A stretch of DNA of 34,118 nt. Source: Paracoccaceae bacterium. Lineage in GTDB: Bacteria > Pseudomonadota > Alphaproteobacteria > Rhodobacterales > Rhodobacteraceae. The stretch lies in contig JAQTYE010000012.1 of the NCBI GenBank assembly GCA_028749255.1, forward strand, positions 1-34,118. The letters run 5' to 3'. The notes beneath the pieces were generated by a model. It was not told where the DNA came from, did no database searches, and saw only the letters and a list, made by a program, of their open reading frames with translations. Position 1 is the stretch's first letter; each line of letters starts with the position of its first letter. Of this stretch, positions 1 through 8,999 are shown piece by piece. The position numbers and the translations under genes were made by a program.

Positions 1-1
1 A

Positions 2-115
2 CTTCCGGGGCGTTTGTACGAAGTGTTTGACGAATACAAACAAGACGAGTGGACGCGCTTCCTGCGCGAGGTCACCAATTGGGACGTGGAGCAATACCTG
101 CACTGCGTCCCGTAA
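2..115 (+). CDS. C-terminal fragment of a glutamine synthetase-family protein (type III / GlnT or gamma-glutamyl-amine synthetase-like); 5' end outside window
   Basis: Frame 2 reads LPGRLYEVFDEYKQDEWTRFLREVTNWDVEQYLHCVP*, resembling the C-terminus of non-GSI glutamine synthetase family members. Supported by the downstream amine-catabolism context. Confidence 0.55.
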   Translation, partial: LPGRLYEVFDEYKQDEWTRFLREVTNWDVEQYLHCVP

Positions 116-152
116 TCCGGGCCTTGCCCGAAACCCCGAGGAGAACCACCGT

Positions 153-1343
153 ATGATCACACGCAAGACCGACCGCACCGCGATGACCGACCTGCTGAGC
201 GCGGACGGCCGGATCGTGCAGATCTGTACGGCGCAGGAAACCGCGCTGGGGCTGGCCCCCGGCGCGGCGACGGGGGCGCCGTGGTCGGTGATCTACCCGC
301 TGGAGGCACGCGAGCGGCTGCAGGCGGTTCTGGCGGGGCCGGGGCCGGGGCCGCATGTCATGGCGCTTGATCTGCGCCGCACCGAGGGGCCGCTGATGGC
401 GGTCAGTGCGGTGATCGAACGGATCGACCATCCCGATCACGGCACCTGTCTGCATCTGACAAAATGGCCTGCGGGCAGCACGCTGGATGAACTGGCGCGG
501 CTGGCCGAGGAAAATGAAATCCTGACGTCGATCCTGGCCACCTCGGATGATGCGGGTTGGTGCATGGAATGGGCCGATCCGGTCGATCTGTCCGCGCCCG
601 AGCAGGAAATCATCCGCCAGGTCTTTGAAAACAGCCCGCGCTGGCGGTTTTGCAACGGCGCGATGGCGCGGCTTTATCGCACCCCCGAGGGCGAGGATTT
701 CAACGCCCGCCCGGTGCATGAAACCTTCCCGCGTACCGAAGAAAACGAAACCTTCGTGCGCCGTCTGGTGCGCGCCAGCTTTGACATCAACGCCCAGCCG
801 TCGCGCGATCTGCGCTATGACGGGGTCTATATCGAAGTTGAAAACGATGTGCGCGGCCATATCCGGGGCAACCGGCTGTATCGGATGTGGGGCACGGTGC
901 GCGACGTGTCCAAACACGCCCGCCGGGCCGCGGTGCTGCGCGACGAGATCGACACGCTGGCCGCGATCCTGGCGGCCTTGCCCGACGCGGTGCTGGTGGT
1001 GGATCGGGCGGGCCATGTGCTGCGTGCCAATCTGGCGGCCGAGGAGTTGCTGGGGCTGACCGCCGAAACCCTGCCGGCACGCGAACTGGGCGATCTGATC
1101 GAGATGCAATTGCCGCTGGCGCAGCTGTTCACGGCGGTCGATGCGCAGATGCCGGGCCATCCGAACCGGATATTCGCTGCCGGTGTGCGCCGCCCCGATG
1201 CAGCCTTGCGCGCCGAGATGACGGCGCGGCTGCTGCGCCTGCGCGAGACCGATTATCTGGTGCTGAGCCTGCGGGCGCGGCTGGGCATGGCCGGTGCGGG
1301 CGGCGGGGCGCCGCGCGTGACCCGCCTGCGGGCCGAGGGTTGA
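153..1343 (+). CDS. PAS domain-containing protein (no kinase or output domain recognised)
   Basis: The ORF listed from 27 very likely starts at MITRKTDRTAMTDLL (153), with GAGGAG upstream. C-terminal PAS-like segment LAAILAALPDAVLVVDRAGHVLRANLAAEELLGLTAETL. High-GC3 coding frame. Confidence 0.75.
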   Translation: MITRKTDRTAMTDLLSADGRIVQICTAQETALGLAPGAATGAPWSVIYPLEARERLQAVLAGPGPGPHVMALDLRRTEGPLMAVSAVIERIDHPDHGTCLHLTKWPAGSTLDELARLAEENEILTSILATSDDAGWCMEWADPVDLSAPEQEIIRQVFENSPRWRFCNGAMARLYRTPEGEDFNARPVHETFPRTEENETFVRRLVRASFDINAQPSRDLRYDGVYIEVENDVRGHIRGNRLYRMWGTVRDVSKHARRAAVLRDEIDTLAAILAALPDAVLVVDRAGHVLRANLAAEELLGLTAETLPARELGDLIEMQLPLAQLFTAVDAQMPGHPNRIFAAGVRRPDAALRAEMTARLLRLRETDYLVLSLRARLGMAGAGGGAPRVTRLRAEG

Positions 1344-1361
1344 GCGATGGGGGGGCAGGAC

Positions 1362-2761
1362 ATGACCCGACGCTCTGACATTGGTGCCGCGGGCGCGGGC
1401 CTTGATGCGGCCCTGAACGCATTGCCCGACGGGCTGATCGTGCTGGATCAGGCGGGGGTCGTGCGGTTTTGCAACCGCGAGGCGGGCACGATTGCGGGCC
1501 TCGCACCGGCGGCGGTGATTGGCGAGAGATTTGCGCAGATTCAGGACTGCTCGGCATTGAACTGGGTCTCGGTGCTGGAACTGATCGAGGCCGGGCGCAG
1601 TGGCAATCTGATGCTGCGCGGCGAGGCGGTGGGGGCGATCTTTGTGATCGTGCGCCGAATGACCGAACCGGGGGGGGCGCCTGCACCGGCTATGCGATCA
1701 CCCTGCGCGATCTGGCGGTGTTCGACCACGCCCGCCGTCAGGCCAGTGGCCAGCGCGAGGCGGTGGCGTTTTCGGGCACCGCCGAGCGTCGCCTGCGCCC
1801 CGACTTCGCCCGCCAGCGCCATATCTCGCCCTGGCTTGACAAGATGATGTCGCGCGGGGAACGGGCGTTGTTGCAGGGCGCGCGGGTCATCATCACCGGC
1901 GAATCCGGCGTCGGCAAGACCGAGATCGCGCGCCATCTGCATTCCTTCGTGGCCAATGGCAGTGACCCGTTCATCGCGGTCAACTGCGCCGCGATCCCCG
2001 AAAGCCTGTTTGAATCCGAACTCTTCGGCTATGAAAAGGGCGCTTTCACCGGCGCGCTGACCGAAGGCAAGCGCGGGCTGATCGAGGCGGCCGAGGGCGG
2101 CACGCTGTTTCTGGACGAGATCGGGGAAATCCCGCTGCCGCTGCAGGCCAAACTGCTGAGCTTTCTGGAAGATGGCATGATCCTGCGGATCGGCGGCACG
2201 CGCCCGCGCCGGGTCAATGTGCGGGTGATTTCGGCCACCAACCGCGATCTGCTGGCAATGGCCGAGGATCGCCGCTTTCGGCTCGACCTTTATTATCGGC
2301 TGGCGGTGGTCAACATGCCGATGCGCCCGCTGCGCGAGGTGCCCGAGCTGCTGGATCACCTGATCGAACGCTTCCTGACCGCGATCAATCAGCGCCGCTC
2401 GGTGCCGCTGGCGCTGTCGGACGATCTGCATGACCGGCTGCGCGCCTATCACTACCCCGGCAATATCCGCGAACTGTGGAACCTGATGCAGCAAATCTCG
2501 GTGCTGGGCGAGGATGAGGATGAATTGCCGCGCCGCCTGATGGCGACCACGCCCCGGCGTGACACGGGCCCTGCCAGCGGCCCCGACGCAGACACCGACC
2601 CCACCCCGGACCCGGGCCAGAGCCTGCGCGAGGTGGTGGCCGATTTTGAATTGCGGATCATCGAAGATGCGATCCGTATCCACGGCAGCAAGCGCAAAGC
2701 CGCTGCCGCACTGGGTGTCGATATCGGCACCATTTCCCGAAAAACCCGAAAAGAGCCCTGA
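1362..2761 (+). CDS. sigma-54-dependent transcriptional activator (PAS - AAA+ - Fis-type HTH), disrupted by an apparent frameshift in a G8 run at 1670-1677
   Basis: PAS-like N-terminus in frame of 1347/1362; AAA+ in the frame of ORF 1469: [11 protein letters not shown] (Walker A), GAFTGA loop, [15 protein letters not shown]-terminal Fis-like [22 protein letters not shown]. The reading frame changes at the poly-G tract. Confidence 0.85.
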
Positions 2762-2794
2762 AGCGGCCGAATGACCCAACAGATGGAGCGACAC

Positions 2795-3838
2795 ATGACA
2801 CCGACCAAACTGATCACCGCAGGCGTTCTGCTTGCCCTTTCGACCAGCACCGCGCTGGCCGGCAATACGATCAACGTGCTGACCTGGGAGGGCTATTCCG
2901 ATCCGTCCTTCATCAGCACATTCGAGGAGCAGTCGGGCTGCAAGGTCAATGCGACCTATGTCGGTTCGAACGACGACTTCGCGCCGAAACTGATGGCGGG
3001 CGGCGGGGTTTACGACCTGATCACGCCGTCGATCGACACCACCAAGCTGATGATCGACCTGGATTTCGTCGAGCCGCTGGACACCGCGAAAATCGACAAC
3101 TGGGACAAGATCTATCCGAAATTCCTGGGCCTCGACGGGATCCAGAAAGACGGCGCCTATTACGGCATGCCCTATGTCTGGGGTGCGATCGCCTTCATGT
3201 ATCTGGACAGCGCGTTTTCCACGCCGCCGACCTCGATTGCCGATCTGTGGAACCCGGATCTGAAGGGCAAGATCTCGCTGTGGGACGACAAAAGCTCGAT
3301 CTATGTCGCGGCGCGCAAGAATGGCGACATGAACATCTATGATCTGAGCGACGAACAGATCGCCAAGGCGCAGGCCGCGCTGTTGGAACAAAAACCGCTG
3401 GTGCGGAAATACTGGGCCACGGCGGGTGAACTGGTCGATCTGTACAAGGCCGGTGAAGTCGTGATCTCGAACACCTGGGCGGGGTATCAGTCGGGGCTGC
3501 TGGCGGCCGAAGGTGTGAAGGTCACCGAATTCATCCCGACCGAGGGCGCCGAAGGCTGGATGGATAGCTGGATGGTCGTCAAAGGCACGCCCAACAAGGA
3601 ATGCGCCTATAAATTCCTGAACATGCAGCTGTCGGAACTGGGGCAGTGCGGGGTCGCCAATATCAACGGTTATTCCGTGACCAACCCCGCCGCCGCGAAG
3701 GCCTGCATGAGCCCCGAGCAATACGCCGCCCTGCATCAGGAAGATCCGGCCTATCTGGACAGCCTGATGGTCTGGCAGCCGCTGGGCGACCGGTTCGAGG
3801 CCTACACCAACGCGTGGAACGCCGTGAAGGCGCAATAA
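2795..3838 (+). CDS. Spermidine/putrescine-type ABC transporter substrate-binding protein (PotD/PotF family)
   Basis: Signal peptide MTPTKLITAGVLLALSTSTALA followed by NTINVLTWEGYSDPSFISTFEEQSGCKV. First gene of an SBP-ATPase-permease-permease operon. Start at 2795 preferred over 2771 (GGAG upstream). Confidence 0.85.
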   Translation: MTPTKLITAGVLLALSTSTALAGNTINVLTWEGYSDPSFISTFEEQSGCKVNATYVGSNDDFAPKLMAGGGVYDLITPSIDTTKLMIDLDFVEPLDTAKIDNWDKIYPKFLGLDGIQKDGAYYGMPYVWGAIAFMYLDSAFSTPPTSIADLWNPDLKGKISLWDDKSSIYVAARKNGDMNIYDLSDEQIAKAQAALLEQKPLVRKYWATAGELVDLYKAGEVVISNTWAGYQSGLLAAEGVKVTEFIPTEGAEGWMDSWMVVKGTPNKECAYKFLNMQLSELGQCGVANINGYSVTNPAAAKACMSPEQYAALHQEDPAYLDSLMVWQPLGDRFEAYTNAWNAVKAQ

Positions 3839-3954
3839 CTGCCGCGATCTGCCGGGCCCGGGGTGTGTAGCGCTCCGGGTCGGGCCACCAATCAATAAGC
3901 GCGCGGGGGGTCGGGGAGGAGCTCCCGCGGCGCAAACTTCAGGGAAAAGGCGCA

Positions 3955-5052
3955 ATGGCCGCAATCATCGAATTGGAGAATATCTCCAAGCATTACAGCC
4001 CGACGATCATCGGCGTGGACAAGGTCTCGCTGGCGGTCGAAGACGGCGAATTCGTCACGCTGCTCGGCCCTTCCGGCTGCGGGAAATCGACGCTTTTGCG
4101 GATGATCGGGGGCTTTGAGGAGCCGACCGCCGGCACCATCCGTCTGGCGGACAAGGACGTGACCTGGGACCCGCCCTATAAACGCGAAGTCAACATGGTG
4201 TTTCAGGACTATGCGCTGTTTCCGCATATGACCGTGGGGCAGAACGTGGCCTATGGGTTGAAGACCATGAAGGTGGCCAAATCCGAGATTGCCACCCATG
4301 TGCGCGACGCGCTGACGCTGGTGGGGCTGTATGACAAGGTCGATCAGCGCCCGCAGCAATTGTCGGGCGGGCAGCGCCAGCGGATCGCGCTGGCCCGGGC
4401 CATCGTGCGCAAGCCCAAGGTTCTGCTGCTGGACGAACCGCTGTCGGCGCTGGATGCAAAACTGCGCGAACAGATGCAGCTGGAACTGAAACACCTGCAT
4501 GAAAAGGTTGGCATCACCTTCATCATGGTCACCCACGATCAGGGCGAGGCGCTGGTCATGTCCGACCGCGTGGTGGTGATGGAGAAGGGCCGGATCGCCC
4601 AGCAAGGCAAGCCGCAGGATCTGTATGATCACCCGGCCTCGCCCTATGTCGCCAATTTCATCGGCACCACGAATTTCCTGCCCGGACAGATGGCCGCAAC
4701 CGGCGCGGGCCTGGTCAGCATCGAAATCGGGGCAGGCACGATTTCGGCGCTGCCCGATGTTGCCCTGCCCAAGGGCGGTGTGGTCACCGTGGGGTTCCGC
4801 CCCGAAAAAGCGCGTCTTCTGGCCGAGGGCGAGACGGCGGAAAACATCCTGGAAGGCAAGATCGCCGAGGTGATCTATTACGGGCTCGGGCTGCGGGTCG
4901 CGGTGGAACTGGCCAATGGCGAGCGGGTCTCGGTCGATAGCCTGCTGCCCGACCGTCTGGCGCGCTCTGCGGTGCCGGTCGTCGGTGCGCCTGCGCGCGT
5001 CGCGGTCGAGCCGCATAACGTCTTTGTCTTTGAGGGGAGCGTGGCGCCATGA
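3955..5052 (+). CDS. ABC transporter ATP-binding protein, PotA-like
   Basis: Walker A GPSGCGKST, signature LSGGQRQRIALARA, Walker B VLLLDEPLSALD, TOBE-type C-terminus. Confidence 0.92.
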   Translation: MAAIIELENISKHYSPTIIGVDKVSLAVEDGEFVTLLGPSGCGKSTLLRMIGGFEEPTAGTIRLADKDVTWDPPYKREVNMVFQDYALFPHMTVGQNVAYGLKTMKVAKSEIATHVRDALTLVGLYDKVDQRPQQLSGGQRQRIALARAIVRKPKVLLLDEPLSALDAKLREQMQLELKHLHEKVGITFIMVTHDQGEALVMSDRVVVMEKGRIAQQGKPQDLYDHPASPYVANFIGTTNFLPGQMAATGAGLVSIEIGAGTISALPDVALPKGGVVTVGFRPEKARLLAEGETAENILEGKIAEVIYYGLGLRVAVELANGERVSVDSLLPDRLARSAVPVVGAPARVAVEPHNVFVFEGSVAP

Positions 5053-5915
5053 CCCTGATCCGTCGCAACCTTGCGGGCGCGCTGATCCTGGGGATTCCGT
5101 TTCTGTGGATCGCCCTGTTCATGCTGCTGCCCTATGGCATCATCGTCACCTATTCGTTCTGGATCAAAACCTATCCAACCTTCAAACCGGCGTTCCAGTT
5201 CGGCAATTACCTGACGCTGTTCACCGACCCGCAATATTTGCAGGTGATGCTGCGCACGTTGAAAATCGCGCTGCTGGTGTCGCTGTGCTCGTTTCTGCTG
5301 GCCTATCCCTTCGCGTTCTATCTGGTGTTTCGCTGCAAATCAGCGGCGTTGCGGACCTGGCTTTACATGGCGGTGATCGCGCCGCTGTGGGTCAGCTATC
5401 TGCTGCGCGCCTATGTCTGGAAAACCATTCTGGGTACCGAAGGCATCCTGAATTCATTCCTGATGTCGGTGGGGATCATCGACCAGCCGTCGGATATCTT
5501 CCTGTATAACCAGTTCGCGATGGTGGTCACGCTGACCTATATCTTCATCCCGTTCATGGTGATGCCGATCTATACCGCGCTGGAAAAGATCCCGTTGAAC
5601 CTGACCGAGGCCTCGGCCGATCTGGGGATGGGGCCGTGGCGCAGTTTCTGGCATGTCACGTTGCCCCTGTCGCTGCCCGGTGTGGCAGCGGGGTTCACGC
5701 TGACGTTTTGTCTGTCGTTTGGTGATTTCGTCGCGCCGTTCCTGGTGGGCGGGCCGGATGGCAACCTGATGGCCAATGTGATTGCCACGCAATTTGGTGC
5801 GGCGCTGAACTGGCCGTTGGGCTCGGCTCTGGCGATCGTGATGCTGGTGGTGGTGCTGTCGATCGTGTCGATGTCCGACCGGTTGGAGCGCAAAGGCGCG
5901 GCGGGAGGGTTCTGA
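5049..5915 (+). CDS. ABC transporter permease, PotB-like
   Basis: Multi-TM protein with inner-membrane-component motif EASADLGMGPWRSFWHVTLPLSLPGV. ATGA overlap with the ATPase gene. Confidence 0.88.
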   Translation: MTLIRRNLAGALILGIPFLWIALFMLLPYGIIVTYSFWIKTYPTFKPAFQFGNYLTLFTDPQYLQVMLRTLKIALLVSLCSFLLAYPFAFYLVFRCKSAALRTWLYMAVIAPLWVSYLLRAYVWKTILGTEGILNSFLMSVGIIDQPSDIFLYNQFAMVVTLTYIFIPFMVMPIYTALEKIPLNLTEASADLGMGPWRSFWHVTLPLSLPGVAAGFTLTFCLSFGDFVAPFLVGGPDGNLMANVIATQFGAALNWPLGSALAIVMLVVVLSIVSMSDRLERKGAAGGF

Positions 5916-5916
5916 T

Positions 5917-6723
5917 ATGGCAAACCGTAATCCGAACCTGTTGTCGCGCTATGGGGCGGACACCGCCTTCATGACCTTTGTCGCGGCGCTGATGGCGTTC
6001 CTGTATGTGCCGATCTGGGTGCTGATCGCATTTTCGTTCAACAGTTCGCGTTCGTTGACCTGGCCTTTGTCGGGCTTCACCTTCGAATGGTATGAAAAAC
6101 TGTGGAACAATGGCGATCTGCTGACGGCCATTGGCAACAGCTTTTATGTGGCCTCGGGGGCAACCGTGCTGACCCTGATTGTGGGCGTGCCCGCGGCGCT
6201 GGCGCTGCACAAGTTCCATTTTCCGGGCAAGGTGATCTTTCGGCGGATGATCTTGTTGCCGATCACCCTGCCGGGGATCGTGACGGGTATCTCGATGCTC
6301 AACATGTTCCGGCTCTTCGGGTTCCAACTGAGCCTGGAAACGGTCATTCTGGGCCATGCCACGGCGCTGTTGGGCGTGGTGGTGACACAGGTTTTTGCCC
6401 GGCTGCAACGCCTGCCAAAATCGCTGGAAGAGGCCGCCTTCGATCTGGGCGCGGGACCGTGGCGCAGTTTCATCGACATCACGCTGCCCAATATCCGTTC
6501 GGCGATCATCGGCGCGGGGCTGCTGTCCTTCGTGCTGAGCTTTGACGAAATCCCGGTGACCTTCTTCCTGACCGGACGCGACAACACGCTGCCGATGTAC
6601 ATCTATTCGACGCTGCGCCGTGGCGTGACCCCGGAAATCAACGCCGTGGGCTCGATCATCGTTTTGATGTCGCTGGTGCTGATCATCGTTTCCGTGATCG
6701 CCACCCGTGACCGTAACAAATAA
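5917..6723 (+). CDS. ABC transporter permease, PotC-like
   Basis: Multi-TM protein with motif EAAFDLGAGPWRSFIDITLPNIRSAII. Adjacent to the PotB-like gene. Confidence 0.88.
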   Translation: MANRNPNLLSRYGADTAFMTFVAALMAFLYVPIWVLIAFSFNSSRSLTWPLSGFTFEWYEKLWNNGDLLTAIGNSFYVASGATVLTLIVGVPAALALHKFHFPGKVIFRRMILLPITLPGIVTGISMLNMFRLFGFQLSLETVILGHATALLGVVVTQVFARLQRLPKSLEEAAFDLGAGPWRSFIDITLPNIRSAIIGAGLLSFVLSFDEIPVTFFLTGRDNTLPMYIYSTLRRGVTPEINAVGSIIVLMSLVLIIVSVIATRDRNK

Positions 6724-6737
6724 CCCAGAGGTATGAC

Positions 6738-8234
6738 ATGACACTGACCCACAAAGACTGGACTGCCCGCGCCGCGGCCCTGCGCCCCGAAACCCGGATG
6801 TTCATTGACGGCAAGTTCGTCGATGCCACCTCGGGGGCGACCTTCCAGACGATCAACCCGGCCAATGGCGAGGTTGTCGCCGAAGTCGCCCGGGGATCGT
6901 CCGAAGACGTTGACCGCGCGGTGGCCGCCGCCCGCAAGGCGTTCAAATCGGGCGTCTGGTCGCGGATGGCACCGACCGACCGGATGGCGGTGATGCGCCG
7001 CTTCGCCGATCTGATCGAGGCGCATGCCGAAGATATCGCGCTGCTGGACACGCTCGACATGGGCAAGCCGATCTCGGACATGTTCAACATCGACATTCCC
7101 GGATCGCTGATGACGATCCGGTTCTTCGCCGAAACCATCGACAAGATGGAGGGTGTGGTGACCGCGACCAATGCGGACGCGCTGCACTACATCCTGCGTC
7201 AGCCGCTGGGCGTGTGCGGGATCGTGGTGCCGTGGAATTATCCGCTGATGATGGCGGCGTGGAAACTGGCGCCGGCGCTGTCGTGCGGCAACTCGGTCGT
7301 GTTGAAACCGGCGGAACAATCGCCGTTGTCGGCGCTGCTGCTGGCGAAGCTGTTTGCCGAGGCGGGCGGACCGGATGGCGTGTTCAACGTGGTCACCGGC
7401 TTTGGTGAAGACACCGGCAAGCCGCTGGCGCTGCATATGGATGTGGACAAGATCGGTTTCACCGGCTCGGGCGAAGTCGGCAAGCTGATGATGATCTATG
7501 CCGGGCAATCGAACATGAAGCGCGTGACCACCGAATGCGGCGGCAAGTCGCCGCAAATCGTGCTGGCCGATTGCGAGGATCTGGCGAAGGCCGCGACCTT
7601 TGGCGTCGCCGGGATCTTTGGCAACCAGGGCGAGGTTTGCTCGGCCGGGTCGCGCATTCTGGTCGAACGCGCGATCTATGACGATTACATCGCCGCCTTC
7701 ACCGAGGCCGCGAAGGACATGCATGTGCCCGGCGACCCGCTGGACCCGGCCACCACGATGGGGCCGCTGGTCACGCCGGAACAACAGGCGCGCGTGCTGT
7801 CCTATATCGAGGCGGGCAAGCGCGAAGGTGCCACGCTGGCCTTCGGGGGCGGCGTGCCCGCGGCCTTCAACACCGGCTGTTATGTCGAACCCACCCTGTT
7901 CACCGGGGTCAACAACAAGATGAAAATCGCGCAGGAAGAAATCTTTGGCCCTGTCGCCTCGATCATTCCGGTGGATAACCTGGATCACGCGATCGAGGTG
8001 GCCAATGACACGATCTATGGGCTGGCCTCGGCGATCTGGACTTCGAATGTGAAAAACGCGCACCGGTTCGCGCGCGACATCGAGGCGGGCATCGTCTGGG
8101 TCAACGCCTATGAGGCGGGGGATGCGACCACGCCTTGGGGCGGCTACAAACAGTCGGGCAATGGCCGCGACAAATGCCTTGAGGCGCTGACGCAATACAC
8201 CCAGACCAAATCGGTCTGGATCGAACTGGGCTAA
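6738..8234 (+). CDS. Aldehyde dehydrogenase (PuuC-like, gamma-glutamyl-gamma-aminobutyraldehyde dehydrogenase type)
   Basis: PWNYPLMMAAWKLAPAL, FTGSGEVGK, TECGGKSP and catalytic GNQGEVCSAGSR motifs. 498 aa. Confidence 0.9.
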   Translation: MTLTHKDWTARAAALRPETRMFIDGKFVDATSGATFQTINPANGEVVAEVARGSSEDVDRAVAAARKAFKSGVWSRMAPTDRMAVMRRFADLIEAHAEDIALLDTLDMGKPISDMFNIDIPGSLMTIRFFAETIDKMEGVVTATNADALHYILRQPLGVCGIVVPWNYPLMMAAWKLAPALSCGNSVVLKPAEQSPLSALLLAKLFAEAGGPDGVFNVVTGFGEDTGKPLALHMDVDKIGFTGSGEVGKLMMIYAGQSNMKRVTTECGGKSPQIVLADCEDLAKAATFGVAGIFGNQGEVCSAGSRILVERAIYDDYIAAFTEAAKDMHVPGDPLDPATTMGPLVTPEQQARVLSYIEAGKREGATLAFGGGVPAAFNTGCYVEPTLFTGVNNKMKIAQEEIFGPVASIIPVDNLDHAIEVANDTIYGLASAIWTSNVKNAHRFARDIEAGIVWVNAYEAGDATTPWGGYKQSGNGRDKCLEALTQYTQTKSVWIELG

Positions 8235-8241
8235 GGGGCAG

Positions 8242-8270
8242 GGCGGGGGCCGCCGTGGCGTGCCCCCGCC
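8242..8270 (+). other. Intercistronic RNA hairpin (possible attenuator or mRNA stabiliser)
   Basis: GGCGGGGGC-CGCC-GT-GGCG-T-GCCCCCGCC: perfect 9-bp outer stem and 4-bp inner stem, between the aldehyde dehydrogenase and amidotransferase genes. No T-tract. Confidence 0.6.
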
Positions 8271-8279
8271 GATATCACC

Positions 8280-8999
8280 ATGAAAATTTGCATTCTCGAA
8301 GCCGACCGCCCCGCCGAGGCCTTTCAACCCGCGCACGGCACTTATGCCGGCATGTTCGAACGCTGGCTGGGCGCGGCCCTGCCAGAGGCCACCTTCACCC
8401 GGATTTTCGTGGCGGGCGGCGAGGCCCTTCCCGAGGATCCGACCGTTTTCGACGGGTATCTGGTTACCGGGGCGCGCGCCGGGGTTTACGAAGACCACGA
8501 CTGGATCGCGCCGCTGGGCGCCTTTTTGCGGGACTGTGCGGCGGCGCGCGTGCCGCTGACCGGGGTCTGTTTTGGCCATCAGATCATGGCGCAGGCCTTC
8601 GGTGGCGAGGTCCGCAAATCCGACGCGGGCTGGGTCATCGGGCGGCATGCGCATGATCTGACCGATGACGGGGCCGCGTTGTTTGGCGCGGGGCCGCTGG
8701 CGGCGCTGTCGTTTCATCAAGATCAGGTGATCACGCCCCCCGCGGGCGCCCGGCGCGTGCTGTCAAGCCCGGCCTCGCCCAATGGCGGGCTGTGCTATGA
8801 CTTTCCGGCGCTGTCGGTGCAGTTCCATCCTGAATTCGCGCCCGCCTATATCCGTGATCTGCTGGTCGCGGCCTCTGGCATCCGGGTGCCGCAGGATCTG
8901 GCCCAAACCGCGCTCGACAGCCTGTCGGCGCCGCTGGACGGGGACCGTGTCGCGAAAGGCTTTGCGAATTTTCTGCGGGCCCATACACTGGCGCGGTGA
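8280..8999 (+). CDS. Type 1 glutamine amidotransferase (class I GATase, GMP synthase-like)
   Basis: Nucleophile elbow TGVCFGHQIMAQAFGG and catalytic His/Glu motif SVQFHPEF. Confidence 0.85.
   Translation: MKICILEADRPAEAFQPAHGTYAGMFERWLGAALPEATFTRIFVAGGEALPEDPTVFDGYLVTGARAGVYEDHDWIAPLGAFLRDCAAARVPLTGVCFGHQIMAQAFGGEVRKSDAGWVIGRHAHDLTDDGAALFGAGPLAALSFHQDQVITPPAGARRVLSSPASPNGGLCYDFPALSVQFHPEFAPAYIRDLLVAASGIRVPQDLAQTALDSLSAPLDGDRVAKGFANFLRAHTLAR

Noticed and set aside
72-1160. 362-aa minus-strand ORF opposite the PAS protein
   Set aside because: Low-complexity Arg/His-rich composition; the plus frame has PAS-like sequence and codon bias.
1541-3964. 807-aa minus-strand ORF opposite the sigma-54 activator and PotD-like gene
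   Set aside because: His/Arg/Gln-rich shadow frame typical of high-GC antisense; the plus strand has clear AAA+ and SBP motifs.
6603-8720. 705-aa minus-strand ORF opposite the aldehyde dehydrogenase
   Set aside because: Antisense shadow of a well-supported ALDH gene; no recognisable motifs.
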